A DNA stretch of 64,000 bases, taken from positions 372,001 to 436,000 of the forward strand of contig JAOTOM010005108.1 of NCBI GenBank assembly GCA_034440615.1. Direction: 5' to 3'. Below the pieces are notes generated by a model, which was not told where the DNA came from, did no database searches, and saw only the letters and a program-made list of their open reading frames with translations. The stretch comes from Ashinkailepas kermadecensis (lineage: Eukaryota; Arthropoda; Thecostraca; Neolepadidae). This document shows, piece by piece, positions 22,029 through 34,921 of this stretch. Every line of letters starts with the position of its first letter. Position 1 is the first letter of the stretch. Made by a program: the position numbers and the translations under genes.

Positions 22029-23416
22029 ATGAAGCTCGTGAGTAGTGAGTCTGTCGGTGTTCATATGCTTTTGCACCCCATCCCATAGCATTCGTGCGCT
22101 GCGATCATTAGTGGTTTTAAGACAATGGTGGAACAGTAAAAGAGGGTAGTGATCATAAAATATTAAGAAAAGTCCGAAAGCAATGAATCGGAACGTAACC
22201 TACCTGATGCAGTGCGAGCATCCAAATCAGGCCATTTGACTTCCTAAGGCCATTCTTTTGAATAAGTTGCAGACGTCTTACAATATTTCAGATATTGCAG
22301 GGACTTGAATATCATACCAACTAGAGGGGTGATTGACCACCCCTTTCTCAATGATCGGAAAATAGGTTCATTTCAAGGTACAATATCGGTTCAACTACCA
22401 ATTTCTTTCATTTTCGCTCCTATTTCTGGAGCTCTTTCTTCTGAAGTGAAGCGTCCTTAAGTGAGTGCCTGAGTTGAGTTATGTATCAGCATGGCTAGCA
22501 AGCCTATATGGCAGGTTAGAGAGACCTCGTGTCTGGGGAAGCGGCTGAAGGCGCGTGGAATCCGGCCTTATCCTGGGACAAAGCTTTATGTAATCCAAAC
22601 TTGGAACAAATTGTGCAGTAGACACGGGTATCCAATTAAATCCATGCTTCCCTTTGTCCATTAAACTTGCCCTCATCTAGATGGTAGTACAGGATGATTA
22701 ATCATTCGACGTATTGCCCTCCAAACAATGCTTGTCACCCAGCGATCCACCCTGGATCTCCAGTCCTGGTTTGCGTTCTCCTATATTATCTTCCCCAGGC
22801 TACCTTTTCGCATGCTCCGGCATCAAGGTTACCTTAAGCAGCCTGTGACAGATTCACAACAGCGTCACCTGACATTGATAAGCTGCTGATGCAGTGCAGC
22901 CTCTTTCAGCACGTTACTATGCAATTCTGCCAAACAGCCTCGGAATTCACCCAGTCGATGTTACATTCCGCAGAGTGCATTACCAGAGCGCAGAGTGCGG
23001 TGGCTCCATTCCAGACAGCCTGACGCAGTGCTACCGCAACCCATCAAACTACGTGCTCGTCGTGCCGCTCGGCAGACCACCTGACCCGAGCTGCCCTGCC
23101 GCAGATTATGTTGGCCGCCATGCTGGCTGTGGCCGCCGGACGGCCGCAGGAGGCGCCCGAGGTGGAACTCATCAGCTCCAGCAACACCCTGTTCGAGGAC
23201 GGCTCATTCCAGTACGGCTACGAACAGTCGGACGGCCAGACGGTGCAGGTGACCGGCGAGCAGCGCCAGATCGGAGACGAACTCGGCACCGTCATGCGCG
23301 GCAGCTACAGCTTCGTCGGCGATGACGGCATCACCTACACCGTCCACTGGGTGGCTGACGAGAATGGCTTCCAGGCCACCGGTGCCCACCTACCGAAGCA
23401 GCACGGCGACTACTGA
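22029..23416 (+). CDS. RR-1 cuticle protein, tandem copy C (two exons)
   Basis: Exon 1 is 22029-22037 (ATG AAG CTC, donor GTGAGT). Exon 2 is 23105-23416. The product is 106 residues and differs from copies A and B at three positions: Asp77 for Asn, His103 for Ala and Asp105 for Asn. The signal peptide and RR-1 domain are otherwise identical. The 1067-bp intron is strongly diverged from A and B over about 22110-22740, then becomes similar again before exon 2. Similarity to the other units ends near 24300, so C is the right-hand, older edge of the array. Confidence 0.9.
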
Positions 23417-23473
23417 GCCTACATCGCCACGGAGAGGCGATCCGAGTCTACCCCGCCACGGAGAGGCGACCAG
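23417..23473 (+). repeat. 29-bp tandem stem-loops in the 3' UTR of copy C
   Basis: Two units only, both with an intact CGCC/GGCG-type stem and loop ACGGAGA. The shorter array here may be the ancestral state. Confidence 0.65.
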
Positions 23474-24309
23474 AGCCCCTGCCAACCGAAATCAGTTCAC
23501 CTCCACCCTAACTTCGCTCAGACTCCCATCTGAGATGGCATTACCTGGATCCACACGTGCTCACCTGAGTTGACATGAGCTCGCTCGAGCTCACCTCGGC
23601 TCATCTGAGCTCAACTAAGCCTGTGCAGCGGAGTCCGATTGGCTAGGAAGTCGGTGACTTCAGCTGAGGTCGAGTGTGCTCCGCCTTCCGTGGGTTCGCA
23701 GTGGCTTTGCCATCACCTGAGTTCAGTGTGTGGCGGCTTCGATGTGTTGGCAGTGGTCTTGACATCATCAGCATACAGTACTTCGCCGGAACATGTATGT
23801 TAGCTGGGTATTCATTGTTCAACAAAAATGGTGACATCGATGACCAATGTATGTACATACGAAGCTGTCGAGCGGGCTGTGGCCTCGCTCTATTGCAGCC
23901 AGTCAGGAGAATGGCTGACTGTCAATGTGTGTGCCTTACTAAAAGGACAATTCACAAACAAGAGTATGAAAAGGCAATCTGTTTGCACCTCATCTTCGGG
24001 AACCGATCCTGCATAAGTAAAATGATAGTGAGGATGACAAAGTCGTTATATTTGGTACAACGGCTGACCATGTGGCGCGCTGACACGGATGAGATTTTAA
24101 ATGCTTCAAATTCATACATGCACGACAGCCTAATGTGTGGCTTTCCTTGCAGACACCCACACAGAACAAGAACGATGACTGTTGGAAGGCGTTAGTAGGC
24201 TTTTCATGTAAGCTGGTTTTGCATTTGATAGCTTAGCAAATACAACTTCTTACGCTGCTGGAAGGTAGAACAGCGTAGAAAGTTTGGTGTGCAAAATTTC
24301 AGAGCGCTG

Positions 24310-25690
24310 CCGCGCGCAGTTCTTTTTATTATCCGCGGAAAATCAGGGGGGGCGGCGTAAAGAGGTCCCCGAGCCGGTCTGGATAATGGGTAAATTACAA
24401 TCTGTCACGTAGGGACTGAGTCGATTATACCATGTATGCTCTCGTATACACGGTGCTGTCCGCCTATATGTATTTTGCGGGTAACAATGACCGAGCGACG
24501 GGCGCGAAGCGTGCCCCTCAGCCCAGATGCACGGGTGGTATTCTGCCGCAGGCGTGAATATCCTACTCACTGACCAGCTTGATCGCCGGAGTATACTCTA
24601 TCTTTTGCGATCTGGGAGGGTCGTATTCCTGACGTCACCCTCGATTTACGCTAAGCTCCACAGGAGGATGCGTCAACAGTTAGCCTCGTCTGTCGAACCA
24701 TTACAAGTATAACGTGTTGCGACTGGGTCTTCTTGCCATCTGGCCGTGCTGCCGTCAAACGGCCAAAGCTATTCCATCTAAAGCATATTTTTGTGTCTTC
24801 GTCACACGAGTAAAGCTACGCTACTGAATGCCTGTCTGGATCGCATCCCTTTAGGTTTCCTACAGTTTTGACTTGAAATTAGTCTGCATCATGGTGAGTA
24901 GCTTGACTATGATGTTAATGTTTAGTCCTGTCGGTATAAGGCCAGAGTGAAAGGTCGGGATGGGAAGCTAGGGATTGTTGCACGCGTTTCGCTACACGCA
25001 TGCTTTCTGATCGAGTGATTTGCCATCACGCAATGGTCACATTGACCTGAGGGACCTACACGACGGATGTTGCACGCATAGTTTTCAACACGCATGCTCT
25101 CAGATCGAGTGCTGACCATTTTGCTACGGCCACATGGACCCCAGGGATCTGCATGGCGATTTTTTGAAAACCCATTTATATATTTCTGATCGCTGGCCGA
25201 GGCTGCAATTCATATTAATGCACACCGAGTTCTTCTATACTGCCCCTCCTGCTCGTTCACTCCAGACCAGCCGCCACCCGTCTCTGCAGCACCTCGAGCA
25301 TTTTATATACTTAATCTAATCTATTCACATGTATGTGCACCGCATGGCAGTACGACCTGTGAATACCTCTATTTGACGCACTATGCGACCATCACACACG
25401 TTGATGCATTTCTAGTCCATGCACATCTTTGCTGGACACATTAACTCCACCGAGTTTAGCCTAGTAGAGCCCCCCCCCCCCCCCCACGCAAGTCGGGTCG
25501 CTCCTCTGAGGAAAATGAGCCAGAGATAAGATTGAGGAGGCAGTAGCAGTCTGTCCAGGCTCGGTTTTGTAAGGCGGGAGACATGACAACGGCAGACGGC
25601 ACTCACACGTCGATGCGTGTCGGCCACTCCGCTGTCCACTCGTCACTCTCCAGCGGGCTCCTCCGTCCGGCCCCTCCACTCCGACTCTAG
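24310..25690. other. Unassigned stretch with a 93-bp two-copy duplication
   Basis: No gene recognised beyond the right edge of the cuticle array. A diverged direct duplication of about 93 bp lies at 24972-25064 and 25065-25155; both halves share GTTGCACGC, ACACGCATGCT, AGATCGAGTG and a GACC-x-x-AGGGA motif. A run of 14 or more C occurs at 25471-25486. Confidence 0.45.
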
Positions 25691-25713
25691 GATTCGATCT
25701 GTGACCGTCTAGC

Positions 25714-26563
25714 CCGGTCTGTCCGTCCGTCCGTCTGTCCGGTCCGTCCGTCTGTCCGGTCCGTCCGTCTGTCCGGTCCGTCCGGCTGTCCGGTCCGTCC
25801 GTCTGTCCGGTCCGTCCGTCTGTCCGGTCCGTCCGTCTGTCCGGTCCGTCCGTCTGTCCGGTCCGTCCGTCTGTCCGGTCCGTCCGTCTGTCCGGTCCGT
25901 CCGTCTGTCCGGTCCGTCCGACTGTCCGTCGTCGTCTCGTCCGTCTGTCCGTCCGTCCGTCTGTCCGTCCGTCCGTCTGTCCGTCCGTCCGTCTGTCCGT
26001 CGTCTGTCCGGTCCGTCTGTCCGTCCGTCTGTCCGTCCGTCCGTCCGTCTGGTCCGTCCTGGTCTGTCTCGTCGGTCCGTCCGGTCCGTTCGTCGGTCTG
26101 TCTGGTCGGTCCGTCTGTCGGTCCGTCTGTCCGGTCCGTCTGTCCGGTCCGTCTGTCCGGTCCGTCTGTCCGGTCCGTCTGTCCGGTCCGTCTGTCGGTC
26201 CGTCTGTCCGGTCCGTCTGTCGGTCCGTCTGTCCGGTCCGTTCGGTCCGTCTGTTCGGTCCGTCTGTCCGGTCCGTCTGTCCGGTCCGTCGGTCCGTCTG
26301 TCCGGTCCGTCTGTCCGGTCCGTCTGTCGGTCCGTCTGTCCGGTCCGTCTGTCGGTCCGTTCGTCGGTCCGTCTGTCTGGTCTGTCCGGTCCGTCTGTCC
26401 GTCTGTCCGTCTGTCCGGTCGGTCCGTCTGTCCGGTCCGTCTGTCCGGTCCGTCTGTCCGGTCCGTCCGTCTGCCCGGTCCGTCCGTCTGTTCGGTCCGT
26501 CCGTCTGTCCGGTCCGTCCGTCTGTCCGTCCTTCCGTCTGTCCGGTCGGTCCGTCTGTCCATG
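25714..26563. repeat. GTCCGTCTGTCCG-type minisatellite (13- and 17-bp units)
   Basis: The left part is built of 17-bp units GTCCGTCCGTCTGTCCG, and the right part mostly of 13-bp units GTCCGTCTGTCCG. A central patch is plain CCGT/CTGT tetramers. The two unit sizes differ by one tetramer. Minus-strand frames of 332 and 355 codons (Asp/Arg/Thr/Gly/Gln-rich) cross it and are artefacts. Confidence 0.95.
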
Positions 26564-26569
26564 TCCATC

Positions 26570-27470
26570 TGTCCTCTTCTTCCTCTGCTCCAGTCGATCT
26601 TCTTTTGTCGATTTGTCATCCTTCGTGCTGTGCACCAGTTTTCGTCCTCCTTTTGTCGCCCCACCCCTTCTAGTCTGCTGCCCACTCCACGGACTCCGCG
26701 TAAAAGTGTTCGAATTTTGATTGTTCAGCGGTGCACAACATTGAATTTGAGTTCCCTGCAGCGACGTCTTGGCCAATGCCGCCTGGGCGCTCTTGGCGTT
26801 CGGCTACCGCCCGTTGTCTTTCGGAGCCAATGTCGATCGGGATTTCCCACGGTCTGTGGATCGCTTGTGTCATGGTCGACCAGACTAATTTCCTTGGTCA
26901 CCTTGGTTGCTGGGTTCAGGGCAAGTGCAGCGCGCCAAAAAATGGCGATTATTTACAGCTTGCGCGCTCCGCCGCTCCAGATCTCCATTCTCGACCCTCG
27001 TTATGTGCTTGGTCTTGAGTTTCTGTATCGTTCATTGACACTAACGGCCAATTGTCCTTAGCCGACGTGTCCGGTCTGTTGTTTTGCATTCCTCGCGACG
27101 TCTGGCCGGCCGGGTGTCGGCTGTTTCGGTGGCGGAGCGAGCGATATGCTGTTGACTGGCAAAATCGAAAAGTTAACGGCAAAAAAATGTAAGCCTCCTT
27201 GCAGTTGGCTGTAGATCAAGTCCTATCCTACCTGACATTGGCCACTTCCCCTACTTCATCCGAAGGTAATGTATGAAGCTTTATGGTCGCTACAAACTTT
27301 CGCTTCGTCGTCTTACTCCTAGTTGTTGCATAGCTGCCATAAAGTTTTGGCTGCAGTGATGCGGCAATTATGTTACGACAAAAGGAACTGTTACGATACC
27401 TCTTCGCTGATGGCACGTCTACGGAACGCTGACGCCAAAATCGCGAGCTCGCAAACGACCGAGACTCCGA
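26570..27470. other. Unassigned stretch between two minisatellites
   Basis: A 166-codon plus frame (26561-27061) and shorter minus frames exist, but none shows a recognisable domain or start context. I do not call a gene. Confidence 0.35.
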
Positions 27471-27474
27471 CGAC

Positions 27475-28492
27475 GCCAGCCACCTGCCGCCGCAGCCCAC
27501 CTGCCGACCAGCCGCCTGCCGCCAGTCACCAGTCACCTGCCACCGCAGCCCACCTGCCGACCAGCCACCTACCGCCGCAGCCCACCTGCCGACCAGCCGC
27601 CTGCCGCCAGTCACCAGCCACCTACCGCCGCAGCCCACCTGCCGACCAGCCGCCTGCCGCCTGCCACCGCAGCCCACCTGCCGACCAGCCGCCTGCCGCC
27701 AGTCACCAGCCGCCTGCCACCGCAGCCCACCTGCCGACCAGCCACCTACCGCCGCAGCCCACCTGCCGACCAGCCACCTACCGCCGCAGCCCACCTGCCG
27801 ACCAGCCGCCTGCCGCCAGTCACCAGCCACCTGCCACCGCAGCCCACCTGCCGACCAGCCACCTACCGCCAGTCACCAGCCACCTGCCACCGCAGCCCAC
27901 CTGCCGACCAGCCACCTACCGCCGCAGCCCACCTGCCGACCAGCCACCTACCGCCAGTCACCAGCCACCTGCCACCGCAGCCCACCTGCCGACCAGCCAC
28001 CTACCGCCGCAGCCCACCTGCCGACCAGCCGCCTGCCGCCAGTCACCAGCCGCCTGCCACCGCAGCCCACCTGCCGACCAGCCACCTACCGCCGCAGCCC
28101 ACCTGCCGACCAGCCGCCTGCCGCCAGTCACCAGTCACCTGCCACCGCAGCCCACCTGCCGACCAGCCACCTACCGCCGCAGCCCACCTGCCGACCAGCC
28201 GCCTGCCGCCAGTCACCAGCCGCCTGCCACCGCAGCCCACCTGCCGACCAGCCACCTACCGCCGCAGCCCACCTGCCGACCAGCCACCTACCGCCGCAGC
28301 CCACCTGCCGACCAGCCGCCTGCCGCCAGTCACCAGTCACCTGCCACCTACCGCCGCAGCCCACCTGCCGACCAGCCACCTACCGCCAGTCACCAGCCGC
28401 CTGCCACCGCAGCCCACCTGCCGACCAGCCACCTACCGCCGCAGCCCACCTGCCGACCAGCCGCCTGCCGCCAGTCACCAGCCACCTGCCAC
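27475..28492. repeat. Alternating 53/32-bp minisatellite
   Basis: Successive CGCAGCCCACCTGCC starts at 27491, 27544, 27576 and 27629 are 53, 32 and 53 bp apart. The array therefore mixes a 32-bp unit (ending CACCTACCGC) with a 53-bp unit carrying an extra GCCAGTCACCAG block, giving 85-bp higher-order repeats in places. Both unit sizes leave remainder 2 on division by 3. One Pro/Ala/His-rich plus frame still stays open across the array and runs into the retrotransposon gag downstream. Confidence 0.9.
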
Positions 28493-29080
28493 CACACACG
28501 CACGAAGCCTCAGTCACCAATACACACACACACGTACCAAGCAATCCAACCACACCTCCCCGCGCCATCGATATCTCCTCCTCCTCCACTCAAACACCAC
28601 TATCAACCCATCTCTCCTGAACCTGAACCTATCTCTAGTCAAGCCTCTTCAAGTCTTCAAGTCTTCAACCGCCTCTTCAAGACCCTCATCTGTGCATCTG
28701 TGCTAGTGCTGTGCCACATCTTCTACGCCGCCTACATCTACGGTACTTCCTCTTCTACAAGGTCAGTCCGGCGGTGCTGCCAACCCTTCCCACCCCGGGC
28801 TCCCTCCACCCCACCCACTACTTTCCCTCTAGTGCCCTCTGCACGATCTTTATCTGATATTTCTGACAGTGCTTTCTACACGCACACTATCCGATTTCTT
28901 TGTGTTCTCTTCGACTTTTCTGCCCCTCTTTTACAATCTGTCGGGCTCTCTTCCGCCCTTCTATACCCTCTGCCAGCTATTGTACAGTTCTGTGCTACAC
29001 ACACCTGCCACAACTCACCCCTTCCCCAACACCACATACATCATAAACACAGACAGCAGCACACGGACCAGCACAACACT

Positions 29081-30347
29081 ATGGACAGCGGCACCACACC
29101 GACAGGCGAATTCTTCATCTGCCGCCGGGGAGACGGGGAGTCCATGGTCTCCCTCGACCCCTGGTGGGTAGATGAGGAATTCGCCAGCTACACGGGAGCG
29201 CCCCTACACGCAAAAATACTTAGATCAGGGGCGCTCCCCATACAATCAAATAACAGCATCGACGCACGCATTTTACCCACCATACACGCCATACTAAACG
29301 TCCCGGTCACCATAACACTCGCTACACACTTAAACACGTCGGAAGGCACAATCATAGCCAGGGAGCTGGCAGGTATATCGGCGGACACCCTGGTCGAGAG
29401 GCTCCTCGACCAAGGTGTCTCCGCCGTGTTCCGGCCGGCCCCAAAAACACACACACACCACAGGCCTCCTCATACTCACTTTCAACACACGCACGCCACC
29501 AAAGCACATCAAGGCAGGCTACCTCAGATACCCGGTAACACCACGTGCACCCCTCCCGCGACGCTGTGCCAAATGTCAACGTTACGGACACTCAAAGGGG
29601 GGGGCACAGCACCACACACACATGCGGAAATTGCGCACAAACACACCCTACAGATAAATGCAAGAGCGGCGAGCGCAGCTGCGCCGCTTGCGGGGGAGGC
29701 CACGCGGCATCGGACGGGGGCTGCCCCGATGGCAAGCGGAGCGGGAGGTGCTCCGCCGAGTCCATCTCGGGGGCATGTCCCTGCCCGAGGCCAGAGCGGT
29801 GGTCTTCGGCCCGCGGGAGGCGTGGCCAACTCGCCGCACAGAGCCGGGGAACTACAACCCACAAGCACCACCACTATCCTACACAGAGTACCCGGCTCTG
29901 CCCACACCAACTCAACGCAAACAGAACACAAACCCATACACACAACAAACAGACACACCAACACCAACCAACAACAGCACACACAAAAAACACCCCGCAA
30001 CACCAGGGCACCCCACTACCCACAGACCACTCCAAGCACCACCACCCATTCCAACCGCCAACTGGCACCTACCCCACCCTGTCACCCACCACCTCCACCA
30101 CCCTACCAACCAGGATCCCCAACATCCCCACAAACCTCACCCACCTCGGACACATCACCGGCACCGCACTCACACAAAGACCAGGACACGGGATCAGAGC
30201 AGACGGACACGGATCACACCACAACAGACTCAGACACCACAATCCCCTCAAACCCAGCACCACCCCTCTCCCAACCACAAGAACCACAAAGGCCAACGAA
30301 AAACACGAATAAAAACAATCACCGAAAAGACCACTCACCCGCGCTAA
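29081..30347 (+). pseudogene. Retrotransposon ORF1 (gag-like), frameshifted
   Basis: The start is ATG at 29081 (MDSGTTPTGEFFICRRGDG). A gag core follows with VPVTITLATHLNTSEG and LVERLLDQGVSAVFR. After about 29440 the sense moves to a second frame (GYLRYPV, then CAKCQRYGH). After the G-run near 29600 it moves to a third (CGNCAQTHPTDKC and CAACGGGHAASDGGC), and after about 29735 to a fourth stretch ending at 30347. The three CCHC zinc knuckles are typical of LINE ORF1 proteins that bind element RNA. At least three frameshifts break it. The frame upstream of 29081 is continuous with the minisatellite, but that is probably chance. Confidence 0.8.
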
Positions 30348-30359
30348 CACTCACAGACA

Positions 30360-33300
30360 ATGAATACAATACTACAATGGAACACACACGGACTCATTAG
30401 ACACTGGCCAGAATTCAAACACTACGCACTACAGACAAACCACATTGCACTATGCATACAAGAAACACACTTCAAACCCAACGATCCCTATCAATTCAAT
30501 ATCCCTCACTACACACTATACAGACAAGACACACACACCACACACAGGTCAGGCGGTGTCTGCGCCTACATTAGGAACACAACACCGCACTGTCTGATAC
30601 ACTTTAACACCACATCAAACATACTACTCACCGAAATACACCTCCACAACACAGCCTGCACACTCATCAACATCTACGACCCCCCCCCATCAGGAAACAC
30701 AGAAACTCTTTCGGAATTAAATAAAGCACTTGACCAAATTGCCACTCCAGTCATAATAGCTGGAGATTTTAACTCTCATCACCCACTATGGGACACACGA
30801 ACAACACGACCCGACCACAAAGCACACCTTCTCATCACTCTAGCAACCCAACACAACCTCACAGTACTCAACACCGGATCACCAACATACCTCGTCCCAA
30901 TTAGATCCCACCTCCCCACGACCCCAGACGTAACCCTGGCATCCTCACGCATAGCCCTCACCCTATCCTGGACATCCGATTCCGATCCTCATTTCAGTGA
31001 CCACGCGCCCATAACCATTACCTTTAACCAAATCCCGACCACCGGCCCACCCAATCCACCCACGAGCAGGTGGAACCTCAAAAAAGCATCCTGGACACCC
31101 TTTACAGAATCCATAGCCGCACAAACAGCACACAACCCACACCTCACACCAGAGCAATTCGCACACATCCTCCTCACTACAGCACACCAACACATACCAC
31201 AAACAAAAATACGCCATCAACACAAACCTAGCGCGGCGCCCTGGTGGAACGACGAATGCCACCGGGCGATCCGCGCGAGGAATCACGCACGGCACAGACG
31301 CGAAAGACACCGCACACCGGAAACACTCACAGTATACAAACAACTCAGAGCAGCCTGCAAAAGAACCATTAAAAATGCCAAAAAGACCTCCTGGAATAAA
31401 TTTTGCAATCAATTTAACAGATTCACCCCTCTCGGCGAAATTTGGACACTTCTTGGAACATTTCAACATCGACAAAGACCACAAACTAAAGCCATCACAC
31501 TCATACACAACAACATCACCATCACAGACCCACAAACAATAGCAAACATTTTCGCACACAACTATCACATTAGGTCATCCACACTTCCACGACACCCCGC
31601 ACCTCTAATCAGACACACACGCCCTGATCTTTACAACACTAGGTTTACACTCACAGAATTACAAATAGCAATCGCACAAACAGGAAACACAAGCGTATGA
31701 CCAGACAATATACACTATTCATTCTTCAAACACCTTCCAACACAAGCACTACACGCATTGCTCGACACCTACAACACCGCATGAACAACGCATACATATC
31801 CACAATCTTGGCTAGACGCTTTGCTCATTCCTATCCCTAAACCAAACACTGATTCAACTCTATGCGACTCCTACCGTCCTATCGCACTAACCAGCTGTTT
31901 TCACAAACTCTTCGAACGCCTTGTCAAAAAACGCCTTCTCTACATTATTCAAACTCAAAAACTAATATCTCCTATTCAATCAGGCTTTCTCCCTAACCGC
32001 TCATGTATTGACAGCCTCATCTATCTCATCACTCACATCCAGGAAGCGGCGGCAAAGAAACGCGCCACCGTCGCCGCCTTCCTGGATCTCAAACAAGCCT
32101 ATGACACTATCAACATAGCAACACTTTTACAACACCTATACAACTTAGACATACAGGGAAGACTACTACACTACCTTCACTTCTACCTACTAAAACGATC
32201 ATTTCAAGCAAAAATTGGGCCCCATACTTCAGACATAAAATTCCCCAGAACCGGCTTAATGCAAGGTTCGGTTTTAAGCCCCCTTCTCTTTATTCTAGGC
32301 CTAAATTCAATCATCACTGACAATTTCTCGACCAAAATCGCAATTTACGCAGATAACATTGTACTCTGGACATCACATGAAACACCAAATAACGCATTAG
32401 GAACACTACAAAACGCACTATCAGAACTACACAACAAACTAGCCTTACTTAACTTACACATTGCACCACACAAATCGAAATGCATGGTATTCGGCTACAC
32501 CCGACATACAAACTTACAACCACTAAAAATATACCACACATCCATACCTTTTGTAACCACAACAAAATTATTAGGTATCACACTAGACCCACGACCCACC
32601 TTTCGGCCCCACATTCTAAATATTCAAAAACGCGCCTCAAAAATAATACATCTATTACGAGCACTTTCTGGCACACACTGGGGATCAGACCGAAATATAC
32701 TACTGACATTATACAAAGCAATCATTCGCCCACTCATGGAATACGGATCCCCACTCTTTGAAAACGCAGCCAAATCAAATCTCCACATTCTAGACACACT
32801 ACAACACCAATGCCTAAAAATAGCTACCGGAGCCTACATCACTACACCATATCTCGCACTTCACATATACAACCATATACCAGAACTCAAACACAGACGC
32901 ACAGAAGCACTACTTAGATACCATTACAAAACACAACTCGTCAAACAACACCCATGCACTCAAGCACTCAAAATTCGCACCAAACGCATGCACCAACTTA
33001 TGAAAAAAAACACCACTTAAAACCACAATAGGCTGTCGCATACACCAACACGCAAATAGATTACAAATCACACTCCCCACAACACAACCACTCCCACCAC
33101 CCACAGCATGGTGGAAACACCAAACACCCACAACACATTTCCTCATAGACAAACCGAAACACGCATACACAGACGCAGAAATACAACAACTCTTCCTACA
33201 ATTCACAGCACAATACGCAAACTATAATGTCATATACACAGACGGATCCAAAACACACACAGCAGACGGGCTCAGCGGCGGTGCTGTATCCCAATACAGC

Positions 33301-34921
33301 ACCGCCCCGAGTCATCTTGCGTGCCCGTCTGCACGACACAGCATTCACATACACAGCAGAACTCTACGCAATCTTTTCGGCCTACTCCACCATCTATAAC
33401 ACACAAATGGAACACAATATCATAGACACTGACGCAAAATCAGCACTACAAAGCACAACACCCTTCATCAAATTCAAACACCCACTCATCCCAGATACTT
33501 CTTGACATACTCCCAGATACTCAAACACTCACTCATAGACATACTTATTGAGCAGATATTAACTGACTTGAGCATTCACTACATCTGTTGGATACCAAAG
33601 GAGTACACATGTGTATGTATGTGTGTTTGTGTGTGTGCATGTCCTTGTGTGTGTGCATGTCCTTGTGTGTATGTATGTACAGTGGTGCTGGCATGTGTGT
33701 GTGTGTGTGAGAGTGTGCGTGTGCGTGTGCATGTGCGTGTGCGTGCGCATGTGCGTGTGCGTGCGTGTGCGTGTGGTTGTTGCGTGTGCGTGTGCGTGTG
33801 CTTGTTGCGTGTGCGTGTACGTGTGTGCGTCTGTGCGTGTGTGTGTGTGTGTGTGTGTTGTGTGTGAGCATGCGCGTGTGCCTGTGCGTGCGCTTAGCTA
33901 TATATAAAAGTTGAAAACACCCAACCATAGTTTCTCCCACACTCCACCCGGCAACAAGCCTATGCTTAGCTGGATGGAGTTGTGGGAGGAGCCAAAGTAA
34001 AAAAAGAAATTCAAATCGGGAGGGCTCACTACTATCTGTCCACAAACCAGATACTAACATTATAGTTTGGATCTTGGCTTCTTGTTGGGATGGATCTAGG
34101 GCCAGTGATATGCCACCTTTGGGTATAACTACTTACAGCATTCTTTATTATTAGTTTTATTGCTCTAATACAGGGTGCTTTGTATGCTTATTTATTTGTT
34201 TTCCATCTCTTAGCTGGGAGTGCCGCGACTTTAATTTTTATTTTATGGTGTTACCGTAAGGTGCTTGCAGTCGTTGGGTAAGAGGAGGGTCCTGGTCACC
34301 TGATCTTGGGTGGCGGACCTTTAAAAAAAAAAGATCCCCAAAATACTCTACATACACAAAAACCAGACATCCAACAACGCCCACTACTTCTCTGGATCCC
34401 AAGCCACACAAACATACATGGTAATGAACACGCAGACACAGATGCAAACTTAGCCACAACACTACAGCAAACCACGCAATGCCCTTACTCACAATCAGAC
34501 TACTAGCCCATAATACGCCAAGCCCTCAACAAACACATACAACAAACCTGGGACACAATAATAACACAACTCCACGAAATACACCCCCAAACACGAACAA
34601 TGGCACTTCATCAACCAACACACCAGATTCAAAGAACGTACACTAACACGGATACGAACAGGACACACAGCACTTACACATTCATACCTCCTCCTACGAC
34701 GACAGCGACCACAATGCACAACATGTCACCGAACACTTACAATCAAACACATACTCATCTACTGCAACAAATACAAACACCAAAGACAACATATCACTAA
34801 CTACTGCGCCACACACAACATTCCACTAAACCTCACTACTCTTCTCAACGACGAACATCCAGCACTACACGAACATGTCTTCCACTTTCTCGCTATCACA
34901 CGCATAATGGAACAACTGTGA
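30360..34921 (+). pseudogene. Retrotransposon ORF2 (endonuclease-RT-RNase H), broken
   Basis: Start ATG at 30360, 12 bp after gag. The APE endonuclease comes first: N8 of QWNTHG, E35 of QETH, G135-DFN, and D214-H215 of SDHAPI. RT follows in the same frame (31821-33020) with YRPIALTS, FLDLKQAYDTI, GLMQGSVLSPLLF and YADN at residues 663-666. Family enzymes have YADD, so one catalytic Asp is lost. In-frame TGA codons interrupt it at 31698-31700 and 31782-31784. RNase H follows after a frameshift (VIYTDGSK at 33229, TAELYAIFSAY in another frame). It is cut by a foreign segment at about 33560-34335 and resumes at LLLWIPSHTNIHGNEHAD. A C-terminal CTTCHRTLTIKHILIYC motif precedes the TGA at 34919. 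Confidence 0.85.
33560..34335. other. Insert inside the retrotransposon RNase H region
   Basis: About 780 bp of different composition breaks the RNase H sense. It holds a GT/GTGC microsatellite (about 33605-33890) and an imperfect inverted repeat with CTCCCACACTCCACCC near 33935 facing GGATGGAGTTGTGGGAG near 33973. I could not define exact ends or a target duplication. Confidence 0.55.

Noticed and set aside
25687..26776. 332- and 355-codon minus-strand ORFs rich in Asp, Arg and Thr
   Set aside because: Products of the CCGT/CTGT minisatellite, with two frames open at once and no unique domain.
27323..29080. Pro/His-rich N-terminal 586 codons of a 1025-codon frame
   Set aside because: Minisatellite and 5' region translated by chance; the gag start at 29081 fits the family better.
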